Source: Amycolatopsis sp. DSM 110486
GTDB lineage: Bacteria > Actinomycetota > Actinomycetes > Mycobacteriales > Pseudonocardiaceae
Direction: 5' to 3'
DNA length: 64,000 bases
Assembly: GCF_019468465.1 (NCBI RefSeq)
Contig: NZ_CP080519.1
Span: 5,226,001-5,290,000, forward strand
The notes beneath the pieces were generated by a model. It did no database searches. It saw nothing but the letters and a program-made list of their open reading frames with translations, and was not told the DNA's origin. The translations under genes were made by a program, and so were the position numbers. Shown here one piece after another: positions 25,053 to 34,970 of this stretch (position 1 is its first letter; the number at the start of each line of letters is the position of its first letter).

Positions 25053-26353
25053 TCATGATCCCGGACCTCGTTTCCCGCCTGCGCAAGTCGTTCGCCGCCG
25101 GCCGCACCAAGCCGCTGTCCTGGCGGCGCGAGCAGCTCGGCGCGTTGAAGCGCATGCTGCTGGAGCAGGAGGACGACTTCCTCGCCGCCTTGCACACCGA
25201 CCTCGCGAAGAACGCCACCGAGGCGCGCCGCACCGAGCTGATGTTCATCGTCAACGAGGTCGACGACACCCTCGAGCACCTCGACGAGTGGCTCGCGCCG
25301 CAGCCCGCGGGCTTGCCGGAACGCTTGCTGCCCGCCGAGGGCCGCGTGGTGCGCGAGCCGCTGGGTGTCGCGCTGATCATCGGGCCGTGGAACTACCCGC
25401 TGCACCTCGCCCTGGCGCCGCTGGTGGGGGTGCTGGCCGCGGGCAACGCCGCCGTCGTGAAGCCGAGCGAGCTTTCGCCGACGGTGTCGGCCGCCATCGC
25501 GCGCCACGTGCCGGCGTACCTCGACCCCGAGGCCGTGGCCGTGGTGGAGGGCGCCATCCCGGAGACGACGGAGCTGCTGGAGCAGCACTTCGACCACATC
25601 TTCTACACGGGCAACGGCGTCGTCGGGCGGATCGTGATGACGGCCGCGGCGAAGCACCTCACGCCCGTGGCGCTGGAGCTGGGCGGCAAGAGCCCGGTGA
25701 TCGTGGACACGGACGTCGATCTTCAGGTGGTGGCGCAGCGGATCGTGGACACGAAGTTCATGAACGCCGGCCAGACGTGCGTCGCGCCCGACTACGTGCT
25801 CGCCATCGGCGACACCGCGGCCCGCCTCGAACCGCTGCTGACTGAGGCGCTGCAGGCGAAGTTCGGCGACGACGCGGCTTCGAGCCCCGACTACGGGCGT
25901 ATCGTGAACACCCGGCACTTCGATCGCCTGTCTCACCTCCTGACCAGTGGCCGCGTGGTCACCGGCGGCCAGACCGACCGCGACGCCAAGTTCATCGCAC
26001 CGACCGTGCTCGCCGAGGTCGCGCCGGACGCACCCGTGATGGGCGAGGAGATCTTCGGGCCGATCCTGCCGGTGCTGCCCGTGTCGTCTTTGGACGACGC
26101 CATCGCATTCATCACGGGCCGCGACAAACCGTTGGCGCTGTACGCGTTCACCGGGTCCGAAGAGGTCAAACAGCGCATCCTCACCGAAACCTCCTCGGGC
26201 GCGGTGACGTTCGGCATGCCGGTGCTGCACCTCGTCGCGCCCGAACTCCCGTTCGGCGGCGTCGGCGAGAGCGGCATGGGGCGCTACCACGGGAAGTACT
26301 CCATCGACACGTTCAGCAACCTCAAGGCGGTGCTCGACAAGCCACTGTCCTGA
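25049..26353 (+). CDS. Aldehyde dehydrogenase
   Basis: About 434 residues, ALDH class-3-like length. Motifs: IGPWNYPLHLALAP, KPSELSPTVS, catalytic Glu in LELGGKSPVIV, catalytic Cys in NAGQTCVAPDYV, and EEIFGPILPV. It oxidises an aldehyde to the acid with NAD(P). A GTG at 25049 overlaps the upstream stop (GTGA); the in-frame ATG at 25055 is equally possible. Last gene of the four-gene catabolic operon. Confidence 0.88.
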   Translation: MIMIPDLVSRLRKSFAAGRTKPLSWRREQLGALKRMLLEQEDDFLAALHTDLAKNATEARRTELMFIVNEVDDTLEHLDEWLAPQPAGLPERLLPAEGRVVREPLGVALIIGPWNYPLHLALAPLVGVLAAGNAAVVKPSELSPTVSAAIARHVPAYLDPEAVAVVEGAIPETTELLEQHFDHIFYTGNGVVGRIVMTAAAKHLTPVALELGGKSPVIVDTDVDLQVVAQRIVDTKFMNAGQTCVAPDYVLAIGDTAARLEPLLTEALQAKFGDDAASSPDYGRIVNTRHFDRLSHLLTSGRVVTGGQTDRDAKFIAPTVLAEVAPDAPVMGEEIFGPILPVLPVSSLDDAIAFITGRDKPLALYAFTGSEEVKQRILTETSSGAVTFGMPVLHLVAPELPFGGVGESGMGRYHGKYSIDTFSNLKAVLDKPLS

Positions 26354-26395
26354 GGACTCGGTGGAATCCCCCGGGGGCGGCTACGATCCTGGATC

Positions 26396-27367
26396 ATGAG
26401 CCACCCAGGGGGTCAGCAACCGCAGGGTTATCCGCAAGGTCAGCAGGGGTATCCGGCGGGGTATCCCGCGCCGGGTCAGCCGGGCTTTACCGAGCAGGGT
26501 CAGTCGCAGCCGGGATTCCCCGAGGCCGGCCAGGCGCAGCAGGGTTTCGGCCAGGCGGGCCAGCCGCAGCCGGGTTATCCGCAGCAGCAGGCCCAACCGG
26601 GTTACCCGCAGCCGGCGGGACAACCGGGTTACGCGCAGCCGCAAGGTCAGCCTGGTCAGCCGGGATATCCGCAGCAGCAAGGGCAACCGGCTCCGTCGGG
26701 CTATCCGCGGCAGGCCGGTGAGGCCGGCTACCCGCAGCCCGGTTACCAGCAACCCCTCCCGCAGCACGGCCAGCCGCAGCAGTGGGGCGCCCCACAGCAG
26801 CAGTTCTCCCAGCCGCCACAGGGCTTCCCGCCGCAGCCGGGCTCAGCAGCCGGCCCGCTGACCCTGCCCGGCCTCGGCGCGATCCCGGCGGTGCTCGGTG
26901 TGGTGCTGGAACTCGTCGCCCTCTTCGGTGTTTCGTGGATCACCTTCACCAACGGCACCCAGTCGGTGACGATGTCCTTCCTCGACCTCGTCAAGGCCGC
27001 CAGCGACAACGCGGCCGCCTCCGGCTTCGCGGCGACGTACGTGCAGTTCCTCGCCTTCATCATCACCGCCGCGACAGCCGGGTCGGTGCTGCCCTGGACA
27101 CTCGGCGCACTCCGGGCCAAACGCTCGGCGTTCCTGCTGAGCGGCATCCGCAGCCGCGAACTCACCCGCGCCGGCTTCTGGTGGTACCGCACGGTCTTCA
27201 GCGGCCGCGCGGCCGTCATGCTGATCTTCCACGCCGCCGGCATCGCCACCCTCTACTGGGGCAACTTCTCCTCCCTGGGCCTCGGCCCGATCCTTCTCCT
27301 GGTCGGCGGCCTCCTGGTCCTCGCCGGCGCGGCCATGGGCCCACGCCAGGCCCCGGCTATGCCCTGA
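26396..27367 (+). CDS. Membrane protein with Gln/Pro/Gly/Tyr-rich N-terminal domain
   Basis: 323 residues. Residues 1-150 are built of irregular PGYPQ/QPGY-type repeats and are likely disordered and cytoplasmic. Residues 155-320 contain four membrane segments. Such proteins are common in actinomycetes, some linked to polar growth or secretion scaffolds; no function is assigned. A TACGAT hexamer eight bases before the ATG and the lack of a Shine-Dalgarno sequence suggest a leaderless transcript. Confidence 0.75.
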   Translation: MSHPGGQQPQGYPQGQQGYPAGYPAPGQPGFTEQGQSQPGFPEAGQAQQGFGQAGQPQPGYPQQQAQPGYPQPAGQPGYAQPQGQPGQPGYPQQQGQPAPSGYPRQAGEAGYPQPGYQQPLPQHGQPQQWGAPQQQFSQPPQGFPPQPGSAAGPLTLPGLGAIPAVLGVVLELVALFGVSWITFTNGTQSVTMSFLDLVKAASDNAAASGFAATYVQFLAFIITAATAGSVLPWTLGALRAKRSAFLLSGIRSRELTRAGFWWYRTVFSGRAAVMLIFHAAGIATLYWGNFSSLGLGPILLLVGGLLVLAGAAMGPRQAPAMP

Positions 27368-27411
27368 CCCTCCACAGGGGAGCTTCACCTCCAGGACCAG
27401 CGCAACGGCGA

Positions 27412-27443
27412 GTGCGCCCGCGCGATCACAGCCCCGGGCGCAC
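27412..27443. terminator. Candidate hairpin terminator
   Basis: Perfect 9-bp arms GTGCGCCCG / CGGGCGCAC with a 14-base loop, located 45 bp after the membrane protein stop and upstream of a convergent gene's end. There is no U-tract, as is usual in GC-rich actinomycetes. Confidence 0.5.
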
Positions 27444-27553
27444 TTGCCGACATGAGCCGTGGGCAAGGCCGTGCTCGCGTTCACCCCGCACGCCGACCCG
27501 GGAGCTCGGCGCGAGCCGCTGGCCGGTGCCGGTCGACCCGGCGAACTGAGCCG

Positions 27554-27910
27554 TCAGGCCGGCGCGAGCACCAAAGTGGTGTGTTGCCCGTTCAAGCCCT
27601 CGTTCATCACGAGCGCGCACGCCACCACGGTGCCCAGCCAGACGGCCGACACGGCGAGGTCCGATCGGGGGACCACCGGGTAGAGCACGGGGGTGAACGT
27701 GTTCCCGCCGTTGCCGCCCGTGGACGCGTGGACGTGGTTCATGTACCGGATCCCGGTGGTGCGGTCGAACAGCACCGGGTGCCGGAAGGCCTCGCTCATG
27801 TCGAACCCGCGGCGCTTCTTCTCCGGGCGGGTGTCGGCGAACTCGGTCACCTCGACGACGTGGCCCACCGGGATCGGCGCGGGGTAGTTCACCGCGATCG
27901 TGCGATTCAC
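27554..27910 (-). CDS. Hypothetical protein
   Basis: 118 residues, not recognised. It contains VGHVVEVTEFADTRPEKKRRGFD and a HVHASTGGNGGNTF segment, then a hydrophobic stretch (DLAVSAVWLGTVVACALVM) that could be one membrane helix near the C terminus. There is no signal peptide. Codon use is normal for the window. It is convergent with the preceding membrane protein and divergent from the phospholipase gene. Confidence 0.55.
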   Translation of the reverse strand: MNRTIAVNYPAPIPVGHVVEVTEFADTRPEKKRRGFDMSEAFRHPVLFDRTTGIRYMNHVHASTGGNGGNTFTPVLYPVVPRSDLAVSAVWLGTVVACALVMNEGLNGQHTTLVLAPA

Positions 27911-28137
27911 ACCGGCACCCTAGCAACCGCCGGCCGTTCCGCTGACGGGAAAAATGACACTCCACAGTGGACGCATCCTACGTCTGGTTCCGCCGCTTCG
28001 TCCGGAAATCGAGTTGCGCACGTCACTACGCCACGGCGAGTTCGGCGGAAGTTCAGCCACTGCTCATCAACTCCTGGGCGAACGGCTCACCGCGGCAGAC
28101 GAGTGTTCCCCGTGGCTCCCACCCCGAAAGGACCTCG

Positions 28138-29625
28138 ATGACCGAGAACACCGACCAGGGCAACGGTTTCACGCGCAGACGCCTCCTGGGTTCAGCGGCC
28201 GCCGCGGGCGGTCTCGCCGCCGCCGCGATGGCGTTGCCGGCGAACGTCCGCAAGGCGATCGCTTCGCCCGCGCCGAAGAACGGCCGGATCTCCGACCTCA
28301 AGCACGTCGTCATGCTGATGCAGGAGAACCGCAGCTTCGATCACTACTACGGCACGCTGTCCGGCGTCCGCGGCTTCGGCGACCCCCACGCCGCGCGCCA
28401 GTCGGACGGCAGCTCGGTCTTCTACCAGAAGGACGCGAAGAACCCCAAGGGTTACCTGCTGCCGTACCACCTGGACACGAAGTCGACCGCCGCGCAGGCG
28501 ATCCCGTCGACGAGCCACGAGTGGGCCGTGCAGCACGCGGCTTGGAACGGCGGCAAGAACGACCAGTGGCTGCCCGCCCACCGCGCCGCCGACGGCGAGA
28601 CCAACGGCCAGTACACCATGGGTTACTTCACCCGTGAGGACATCCCGTTCCAGTACGCGCTGGCCGACGCGTTCACGATCCTCGACTCCTACCACTGCTC
28701 GGTGCTCGGCCCCACGGGCCCGAACCGCCACATGTGGATGGCTGGCACGATCGACGCCGCGGGCGACTTCGGTGGCCCCTCGCTCACCACGAGCGCGCCC
28801 AACGGCGCGTACTCGTTCAAGACCTACCCCGAGCGCCTCACCGAGGCCGGCGTGAGCTGGAAGATCTACCACTCGCCGGGCGGGACGACCGGGCTCGCCT
28901 CGCTCGCGCACATCGCCCAGTACTTCAACGCGAAGCCAGGCGACGACCTGTTCGAGAAGGGCATGAACCCGCAGCCGCTCGGCCAGTTCGAGTACGACGC
29001 GGCCCACGACCAGCTGCCCACCGTGAGCTGGATCCTGCCGCCCTCGGGCTTCGACGAGCACCCGGCCGGCCTGCCCGCCGCCGGCGCGACCTTCGTCGCC
29101 GGCAAGATCGACGCCATCGCGGCCAACCCCGACGTGTGGGCCAAGACGGCGTTCATCCTGTCCTACGACGAGAACGACGGCCTGTTCGACCACGTCGTGC
29201 CGCCGACCCCGAAGCCCGGCACCCCGGGTGAGTTCGTGTTCAAGAAGTCGGTGACCGGCGTCGACGGCGCCGGCCTGCCCACCGGTCTCGGCTTCCGCGT
29301 GCCGTGCATCATCGTGTCGCCGTGGACCGTCGGCGGCTGGGTGTGCTCGGAGACCTCCGACCACACGTCGCAGCTGCGGCTGCTGGAGCAGGTGACCGGC
29401 GTGCGCGAGCCGAACATCACCGACTGGCGGCGCCGCAGTGTGGGCGACCTCACCTCGGCGTTCCGCTTCCACGACGCCACCAAGCACGCGCCGACGCTGC
29501 CCGACACCACGGGCCAGTACAACCTCGCGCAGTACGAGGTCAGCCAGTTCAAGCTGCCGCCCATCCCGACCACGCAGCAGAGCTTCCCCCACCAGGAGCC
29601 CGGCCACCGGCCGAAGACCTCCTGA
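28138..29625 (+). CDS. Tat-exported phosphoesterase / phospholipase C
   Basis: 495 residues. The N terminus has a twin-arginine signal (RRRLLGS at 13-19 with an Ala-rich core). The mature domain has HVVMLMQENRSFDHYYG, GPTGPNRHMWM, SYDENDGLFDHV and SDHTSQLRLLE, the motif set of the PF04185 phospholipase C/acid phosphatase family. It is expected outside the cytoplasm, cleaving phospholipid head groups, possibly for phosphate scavenging. The ATG at 28138 has AAAGGA upstream; the longer open frame is non-coding. A strong hairpin terminator follows. Confidence 0.87.
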   Translation: MTENTDQGNGFTRRRLLGSAAAAGGLAAAAMALPANVRKAIASPAPKNGRISDLKHVVMLMQENRSFDHYYGTLSGVRGFGDPHAARQSDGSSVFYQKDAKNPKGYLLPYHLDTKSTAAQAIPSTSHEWAVQHAAWNGGKNDQWLPAHRAADGETNGQYTMGYFTREDIPFQYALADAFTILDSYHCSVLGPTGPNRHMWMAGTIDAAGDFGGPSLTTSAPNGAYSFKTYPERLTEAGVSWKIYHSPGGTTGLASLAHIAQYFNAKPGDDLFEKGMNPQPLGQFEYDAAHDQLPTVSWILPPSGFDEHPAGLPAAGATFVAGKIDAIAANPDVWAKTAFILSYDENDGLFDHVVPPTPKPGTPGEFVFKKSVTGVDGAGLPTGLGFRVPCIIVSPWTVGGWVCSETSDHTSQLRLLEQVTGVREPNITDWRRRSVGDLTSAFRFHDATKHAPTLPDTTGQYNLAQYEVSQFKLPPIPTTQQSFPHQEPGHRPKTS

Positions 29626-29638
29626 CCTCGGCGTTCGT

Positions 29639-29669
29639 CACCCGTCCGTCCATTCGCGACGGACGGGTG
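29639..29669 (+). terminator. Intrinsic terminator after phospholipase C
   Basis: Perfect arms CACCCGTCCGTC / GACGGACGGGTG around CATTCGC, starting 13 bp after the stop codon. Confidence 0.8.
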
Positions 29670-29930
29670 GCGGCACCGGCGACCGAATTTGAGCGGCGCG
29701 TGGACAGGCGTGGCTGATAAGGTCGTGGTGATCGTGAACGCGAAGGATCAGGGAGTTGACCACCGAAATGGTGGCTGAGGACGACATCTCCGGGTGAATC
29801 CGGCGACGACAGCGGTGCGCTCGGTGCTTTTTGCAACCACAGCGACACCGCATCTTGTCGTTTCCTGAAACCCTGCCCTGTCGTTCTCCGGGCGGCTCAC
29901 GCACGCCCGCTCCACCCTGAGAGTCCTGCC
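29670..29930. promoter_or_regulatory. Leader region of the ABC-F gene
   Basis: No gene is recognised in this part of the 305-bp gap between phospholipase C and the ABC-F gene. A 10-codon ORF at 29768-29797 (MVAEDDISG) lacks a ribosome site. A hairpin CGGGCG/CGCCCG lies about 30 bp before the ABC-F ATG. Leader-controlled attenuation is common for ABC-F resistance genes, but nothing here proves it. Confidence 0.3.
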
Positions 29931-31548
29931 ATGTCCAAGTCCTCCGTCGTCTGTTCCGGCCTGTCCTTTTCCTGGACCGACGGCACCCCCGTCTTCGAAG
30001 ACCTGTCCTTCACGCTCGGGCCGGGTCGCACCGGTCTCGTCGCGCCCAACGGCGCCGGCAAGAGCACCCTGCTCAAGCTCATCGCCGGCGAGCTCCACCC
30101 GCTCGCCGGTTCGGTGACCACCGACGGTGTGCTCGGCTACCTGCCGCAGACGTTGCCGCTCGCCGGCGAACCGACCGTGGCCGAGGTGCTGGAGATCGAG
30201 CCGATCGTGCGCGCTCGCGGCCATCGAAGGTGGTGACGCGGGCGAGGAGCACTTCGCGAAAGTCGGCAGCGACTGGGACATCGAAGAACGCGCCCGCGCG
30301 GAGCTGGACCGGCTCGGGCTCGGCGACGTCGCGCTCGACCGCCGGCTCGACACGCTCAGCGGCGGCCAGATCGTGTCGCTCGGCCTGGCCGCGCAGCTGC
30401 TGAAACAGCCCGACGTGCTGCTGCTCGACGAGCCCACCAACAACCTCGACCGCGACTCCCGGCGCCGCCTGCACACCGTGCTCGGCGACTGGAAGGGCAC
30501 GCTGCTGCTGGTCAGCCACGACCGCGACCTGCTCGACCGCATGGACCGGATCGCGGAGCTGGACCACGGTTCGCTGCGGCTGTTCGGCGGCAGCTTCACC
30601 GAGTACGAGGCCGCGAAGAAAGCCGCGCGCGAGGTCGCGGAGAAGAACGTGCGCACCGCCGAACAGGAGGTCAAGCGCGAGAAACGCGAGCTTCAGCAGG
30701 CCCGCGAACGCGCGGCGCGGCGGGCGTCCACCGGCGCCCGCACCGGCTCCGACATCCCGCGCATCGCGCTCGGCAACATCAAGCGCCGCGCGGAATCGTC
30801 GGCCGGCAAGGCCAACGACATGCACTCGCAACGGCTCGGCGCCGCCAAAGCCCGGCTCGACGAGGCCGACCGCGCCGCGCGCGAAGACGACACGATCGTG
30901 CTGGAGCTGCCCGACACCGCCGTGCCCGCCGGGCGCACGGTGTTCCACGGCGAGCGCCTGCACGTGCGGGAGCTGTTCGCCGGCGAAGGTGCGACGCTGG
31001 CGATCCGCGGGCCGGAACGGATCGCGTTGATCGGCGCCAACGGAGTCGGCAAGTCGACATTGATGCGGCTCGCCGCGGGCCTGCTCGAACCCGACAGCGG
31101 GCTGCTGACCAGGGCCGACGGCCGCGTCGCGTACCTCTCGCAGCGTCTGGACCTGCTCGACGACGACCGCACCGTGGCGGAGAACCTGCGGGCGGCCGCG
31201 CCTCAGCTGCCCGAGGCCGACCTGATGAACCTGCTCGCGCGCTTCCTGTTCCGCGGGCCGCGGGCGCACCTGCCGGTCCGGGTGCTCTCGGGTGGCGAAC
31301 GGCTACGGGCGACGCTGGTGTGCGTGCTGTGCGCGGAGCCGGCGCCGCAGCTGCTCCTGCTCGACGAGCCCACGAACAACCTCGACCTCGCGAGCGTGGA
31401 GCAGCTCACCGGCGCGCTCAACGCATACCAGGGCGCGTTCGTGGTCGTGAGCCACGACGACCGCTTCCTCGCCGAGCTGGGCATCAGCCGCTGGCTCACG
31501 CTCGCCGAGGGCAAGCTGACGGAAACGGGGCCGCCGTCGGATTTCTGA
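29931..31548 (+). pseudogene. ABC-F family ATPase, frameshifted
   Basis: Two overlapping frames together give one about 538-residue ABC-F protein. The first frame (from 29931) has Walker A APNGAGKST and stops at 30236. The second carries the first LSGGQ and LLLDEPTNNLD, the linker rich in Arg/Glu, the second Walker A GANGVGKST, LSGGE and LLLDEPTNNLDL. The switch lies near 30207-30214, in GTGCGCGCTCGC; restoring two bases (or removing one) gives an unbroken EIEPIVRALAAIEGGD. ABC-F proteins act on ribosomes, many giving antibiotic resistance. Either the gene is broken or the sequence has an error there. Confidence 0.8.
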
Positions 31549-31657
31549 CAAATGTCATGGGCGGTTCATGCGCCGGCTCACTGCTGTGGGCCGGCGCACT
31601 CGCCCAGCATGGGTGGAGAACAAGGGGAGAACTCCACACCGTCCGGAAAGGACAGTC

Positions 31658-32092
31658 ATGAACGCCAGCTCCGCCGCCGTGTCCCACGAAAGCCTCAACC
31701 ACCCGCGCAGCCTCTCGGCCTTCCGCACCACGAGAGCGCTCGTCATCGCCTACCTCACGCTCAGCGTGCTCACCGTCGGAGCGGTGGTCCTGCTGCGGAA
31801 CAACGCCACGATGGTCACTGACGCCGTGTGGGTGCGCACGGTCATCGTGGTGGCCAGCGCCCTGCTCACGTTGTCCTTCACCCTCCGGACGAGCAAGGGC
31901 TCGCGCCGCGCCTACCTGCGGCTGCGGTTGGTCACCGCGATCATGCTGGTGGCGCTGGTCGTCATCGCGGCGCTGCCCGGCGCGTTCCCGGTGTGGCTGC
32001 GAGCCGAGCAAGGCGTGTGCGCGCTGCTGCTGCTGGGTGTCGTGCTGATCGCCAACGGGCGGCACGTCCGCTCGTTGTTCGCGCGGGCCTGA
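31658..32092 (+). CDS. Small membrane protein upstream of two-component genes
   Basis: 144 residues with four predicted membrane helices (about 33-53, 65-85, 97-117, 123-139). No family is recognised. The ATG at 31658 has GAAAGGA upstream. It lies in the same direction as the sensor kinase gene, 25 bp before its start, and could be a partner of that kinase. Confidence 0.7.
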   Translation: MNASSAAVSHESLNHPRSLSAFRTTRALVIAYLTLSVLTVGAVVLLRNNATMVTDAVWVRTVIVVASALLTLSFTLRTSKGSRRAYLRLRLVTAIMLVALVVIAALPGAFPVWLRAEQGVCALLLLGVVLIANGRHVRSLFARA

Positions 32093-32117
32093 CCAGGATC
32101 CCGGTAGCGTGCCCGAC

Positions 32118-33224
32118 GTGGACGACAACGTCGATCGCTGGGTGCTCGGGCGGCGCCGGTTCGTGCTCGACGCCGGCATGCTCGTGTACCCGGCGGTGAC
32201 CGTGGCCGGCCTGGTGCCGCGCGGCGGCACCACCGCTGTGGTGGGCTGCGTGCTCGTGGGGTTGTTCAGCTGCTGCTACGTGGTGGCCGCGATCGCCGCG
32301 GACCGCGTGGCCCCGCGGGTGTTCTGGTGGTCACTGGGCGCCCAGGCGGTGCTGTTCCTCGCCGTGTTGCCCTTTGCGCAGGCCGACGCTTTTTTCCTGG
32401 CCGCGGTCGTCGTGGCGTTTCTGATGCGGCTGCTGCGCGGCAGGGTGGCGGTGGTGGTGCTCCTGGGGGCCGGGCTGGCGGCGATCGTGGTGCCGCCGGC
32501 CGTGCGGCCGTGGCACTCCGGGCCGGCGTGGGCGCAGGCCATCGCACTCGTGTTCACCGCGCTGATGGTCTACGCCTTCTCCGAGGCGGTCCGTACCAAC
32601 CGGGCGCTGGTCGAGGCTCGCGCGGAGGTCGAGCGGCTCGCGGCCGAAGCCGAGCGCACCCGCATCGCCCGCGACCTTCACGACCTGCTCGGCCACTCGC
32701 TCACCGCGATCACGGTGAAGAGCAATCTCGCCCGCCGCCTCGGGGAGACGGACACGGAACGCGCGTTCGAGGAGATCGGCGAGGTCGAACGCCTCTCCCG
32801 GCAGGCACTCGCCGACGTGCGCGCGGCCGTTTCGGGCAGCCGCGACGTGACGCTGGCCGGGGAGCTGGCGCGCGGCCGGGAGCTGCTGCGCGCGTCCGGG
32901 GTCACGGCCGACCTGCCCACCGCGACGGACGTGGTCGACGGCGCCCACCAGGAGCTGTTCGGCTGGGTCGTGCGGGAGGGGCTGACCAACGTCGCGCGCC
33001 ACGCTCGTGCGACGAGCTGCACCGTCCGGCTTTCGGCTTCGGAGGTGGAAGTGCGTGACGACGGGGTGGGCGCGGTGGCTTCTTCGGGCAACGGTCTGGA
33101 CGGGTTGCGCTCACGCGTCGCCGAGGCGGGTGGGCGGATGGAGGCCGGGCCGGCGCAGCCGCGGGGGTGGCGGCTGTGCGTGTCGATGCAGGCTCCGCGT
33201 TCGAAGAACGGAGCGGCGGCATGA
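32118..33224 (+). CDS. DesK/NarL-type sensor histidine kinase
   Basis: About 368 residues. Four or five N-terminal membrane helices, then a coiled coil (RALVEARAEVERLAAEAER) and a HisKA_3 box ARDLHDLLGHSLTAI with the phospho-His. The ATPase domain is compact (REGLTNVARHA N-box, VRDDGVG G1). The GTG at 32118 lies seven bases after TAGCGT (32105-32110), suggesting a leaderless transcript; an in-frame GTG at 32109 overlaps that hexamer. The stop overlaps the response regulator start (ATGA). Confidence 0.83.
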   Translation: MDDNVDRWVLGRRRFVLDAGMLVYPAVTVAGLVPRGGTTAVVGCVLVGLFSCCYVVAAIAADRVAPRVFWWSLGAQAVLFLAVLPFAQADAFFLAAVVVAFLMRLLRGRVAVVVLLGAGLAAIVVPPAVRPWHSGPAWAQAIALVFTALMVYAFSEAVRTNRALVEARAEVERLAAEAERTRIARDLHDLLGHSLTAITVKSNLARRLGETDTERAFEEIGEVERLSRQALADVRAAVSGSRDVTLAGELARGRELLRASGVTADLPTATDVVDGAHQELFGWVVREGLTNVARHARATSCTVRLSASEVEVRDDGVGAVASSGNGLDGLRSRVAEAGGRMEAGPAQPRGWRLCVSMQAPRSKNGAAA

Positions 33225-33829
33225 CCATCCGCCTGCTGCTCGCCGACGACCAGGCCCTGGTGCGCCAGGCGTTGTGCGCCCTGCTGGAGCTGGAGGACGA
33301 CTTCGCGGTCGTCGCGTCGGTCGGCCGCGGTGACCAGGTGGTGGACGCGGCGCTGGCGGAGCAGCCGGACGTCGCGTTGCTGGACATCGAGATGCCGGGC
33401 CTCGACGGCCTGGCCGCGGCGGCCGTGCTCGCCAAGAAAGCGCCGGGCTGCCGCGTGGTCATGCTGACCACGTTCGGGCGCGCGGGCTACCTGCGGCGCG
33501 CGATGGAGGCGGGTGCCGTCGGGTTCGTGGTGAAGGACGCTCCGGCCGAGACGCTGGCCGACGCGATCCGCCGCGTGGTCGCCGGTGAGCGCGTGGTGGA
33601 TCCGGCGCTGGCCGTCGCGACGCTGGCGGCGGGGGAGTCGCCGCTCACTGCGCGCGAGCGCGACGTGCTGATCGCCGCCCGGTCAGGGGTCTCGGTCGCC
33701 GAGATGGCGGCCACGCTGTACCTGTCGGAGGGCACGGTGCGCAACTACCTGTCGGCGGCGATCGCCAAGACGGGCACGCGCAACCGGATGGAAGCGCTGC
33801 GGGTCGCCGACGAGCGCGGCTGGCTGTGA
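33221..33829 (+). CDS. NarL/DesR-type response regulator
   Basis: 202 residues. The receiver has ADDQ, acceptor Asp in LLDIEMPG and Lys in VVKDA; the LuxR helix-turn-helix is LTARERDVLIAARSGVSVAEMAATLYLSEGTVRNYLSAAIAKTG. It is translationally coupled to the kinase. Targets are unknown; in relatives such pairs control membrane fluidity, ABC exporters or stress genes, so the nearby membrane protein gene is one candidate. Confidence 0.88.
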   Translation: MTIRLLLADDQALVRQALCALLELEDDFAVVASVGRGDQVVDAALAEQPDVALLDIEMPGLDGLAAAAVLAKKAPGCRVVMLTTFGRAGYLRRAMEAGAVGFVVKDAPAETLADAIRRVVAGERVVDPALAVATLAAGESPLTARERDVLIAARSGVSVAEMAATLYLSEGTVRNYLSAAIAKTGTRNRMEALRVADERGWL

Positions 33830-33943
33830 CAGCCTGTGCCGTCCCCCGCCGTGGGTACCCACGGTGTGGCGAGGTGCCGTCCGGAAAAGAGGGACAACCT
33901 GGAACTCGTTCGGGAAACATCCGACGAGAGAGGCAGGAACCCG

Positions 33944-34919
33944 ATGACCGACAAGAAGATCATTGCCGTGGTGGGGGGCGACCGGTTCGCAGGGCGGTGG
34001 TCTGGCCCGTGCGATCCTCGACGACCCGCAGGGACCGTTCAGCCTTCGTGCGCTGACCCGTGACGTCGAGTCCCCGGCGGCGAAGGAGCTGGCGGCGCGC
34101 GGGGCGGAGGTCGTGGCGGCCGATCTCGACGACGAGACGAGTGTGCTGCGCGCGTTCGAAGGCGCGTATGGCGCGTACGTGGTCACGAACTTCTGGGTCC
34201 AGCGCACCCCCGAGGAGGAAGCGGCGCGCACGCGGGCGCAGATGGAGCTCGACCAGGCGGAGATCGCCGCGCGCGCCGCGAAGAAGACCGGTCTGAAGCA
34301 CGTGGTCTGGTCCACGCTGGAGGACACCCGCCCGCACTTCGAACACCAGGGCCTCGAGCTGCCGACGCTGCTCGAGAAGTACACGGTGCCCCACTTCGAC
34401 GCCAAGGGCGAGGGCAACCGGTTCTTCACCGAGCACGGCGTGCCGACCACGTTCCTGGAGACGACGTTCTACTACGAGTCGCTCCTGCAGGGCCAGGGCG
34501 TGCACCGCGGCGCCGACGGCAAGCTCGCGCTGACCAACCCGATGGGCGACTCCGTGATGGCGCTCGTCGCGTCGGAGGACATCGGCCGCACGGCCTACGG
34601 CATCTTCCTGGCGGGCCCGACGTACATCGGCCGCACGGTCGGCCTCGCCGGCGCGCACTACACGGGCGTCCAGCTGGCGGAGCTGTTCACGAACGTGCTG
34701 GGCGAGGAGGTCGTCTACCGGCCCCAGACCCACGACGAGGCCCGCGCCGCCGGCTACCCGGGTGCGGTCGAAGTCGGCAACATGTACCAGTTCTACGCAG
34801 ACGCCGCCGACTCGTTCGTCGAGTCCCGCGACCTCGAGCGCGTGCGCCGCATCAACCCGCGGCTGACGTCGCTGGAGGAGTGGCTGCGGGAGCACAAGTC
34901 GGAGCTGGTGACCGACTGA
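33944..34919 (+). pseudogene. NmrA-family NAD(P)-binding protein, frameshifted
   Basis: The ATG at 33944 (ribosome site GAGGCAGGA) starts MTDKKIIAVVG, then the frame breaks in a run of six G (33973-33978). Removing one G joins it to GATGSQGGGLARAIL and a long frame ending at 34919, giving a normal about 324-residue NmrA/HSCARG-like protein (TNFWVQRTPEEE, YYESLLQGQG). These proteins sense or reduce with NADP(H). Without the correction, the second frame would start inside the Rossmann motif. A homopolymer error is likely. Confidence 0.78.
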
Positions 34920-34970
34920 AGCCCGCTCCGGGCCACCGTGCGACGTCGTCGGGGGACGGTGCGCGGTGGT

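Noticed and set aside
26420..26760. Short repeats with CAGCCGGGTTA-like units resembling a repeat array
   Set aside because: They are irregular, have no spacers, and translate to the Gln/Pro/Gly/Tyr-rich N terminus of a membrane protein; not CRISPR.
29768..29797. 10-codon ORF before the ABC-F gene as an attenuator leader peptide
   Set aside because: No ribosome site, no clear alternative hairpins, and nothing resembling known macrolide-type leaders; kept only as a note.
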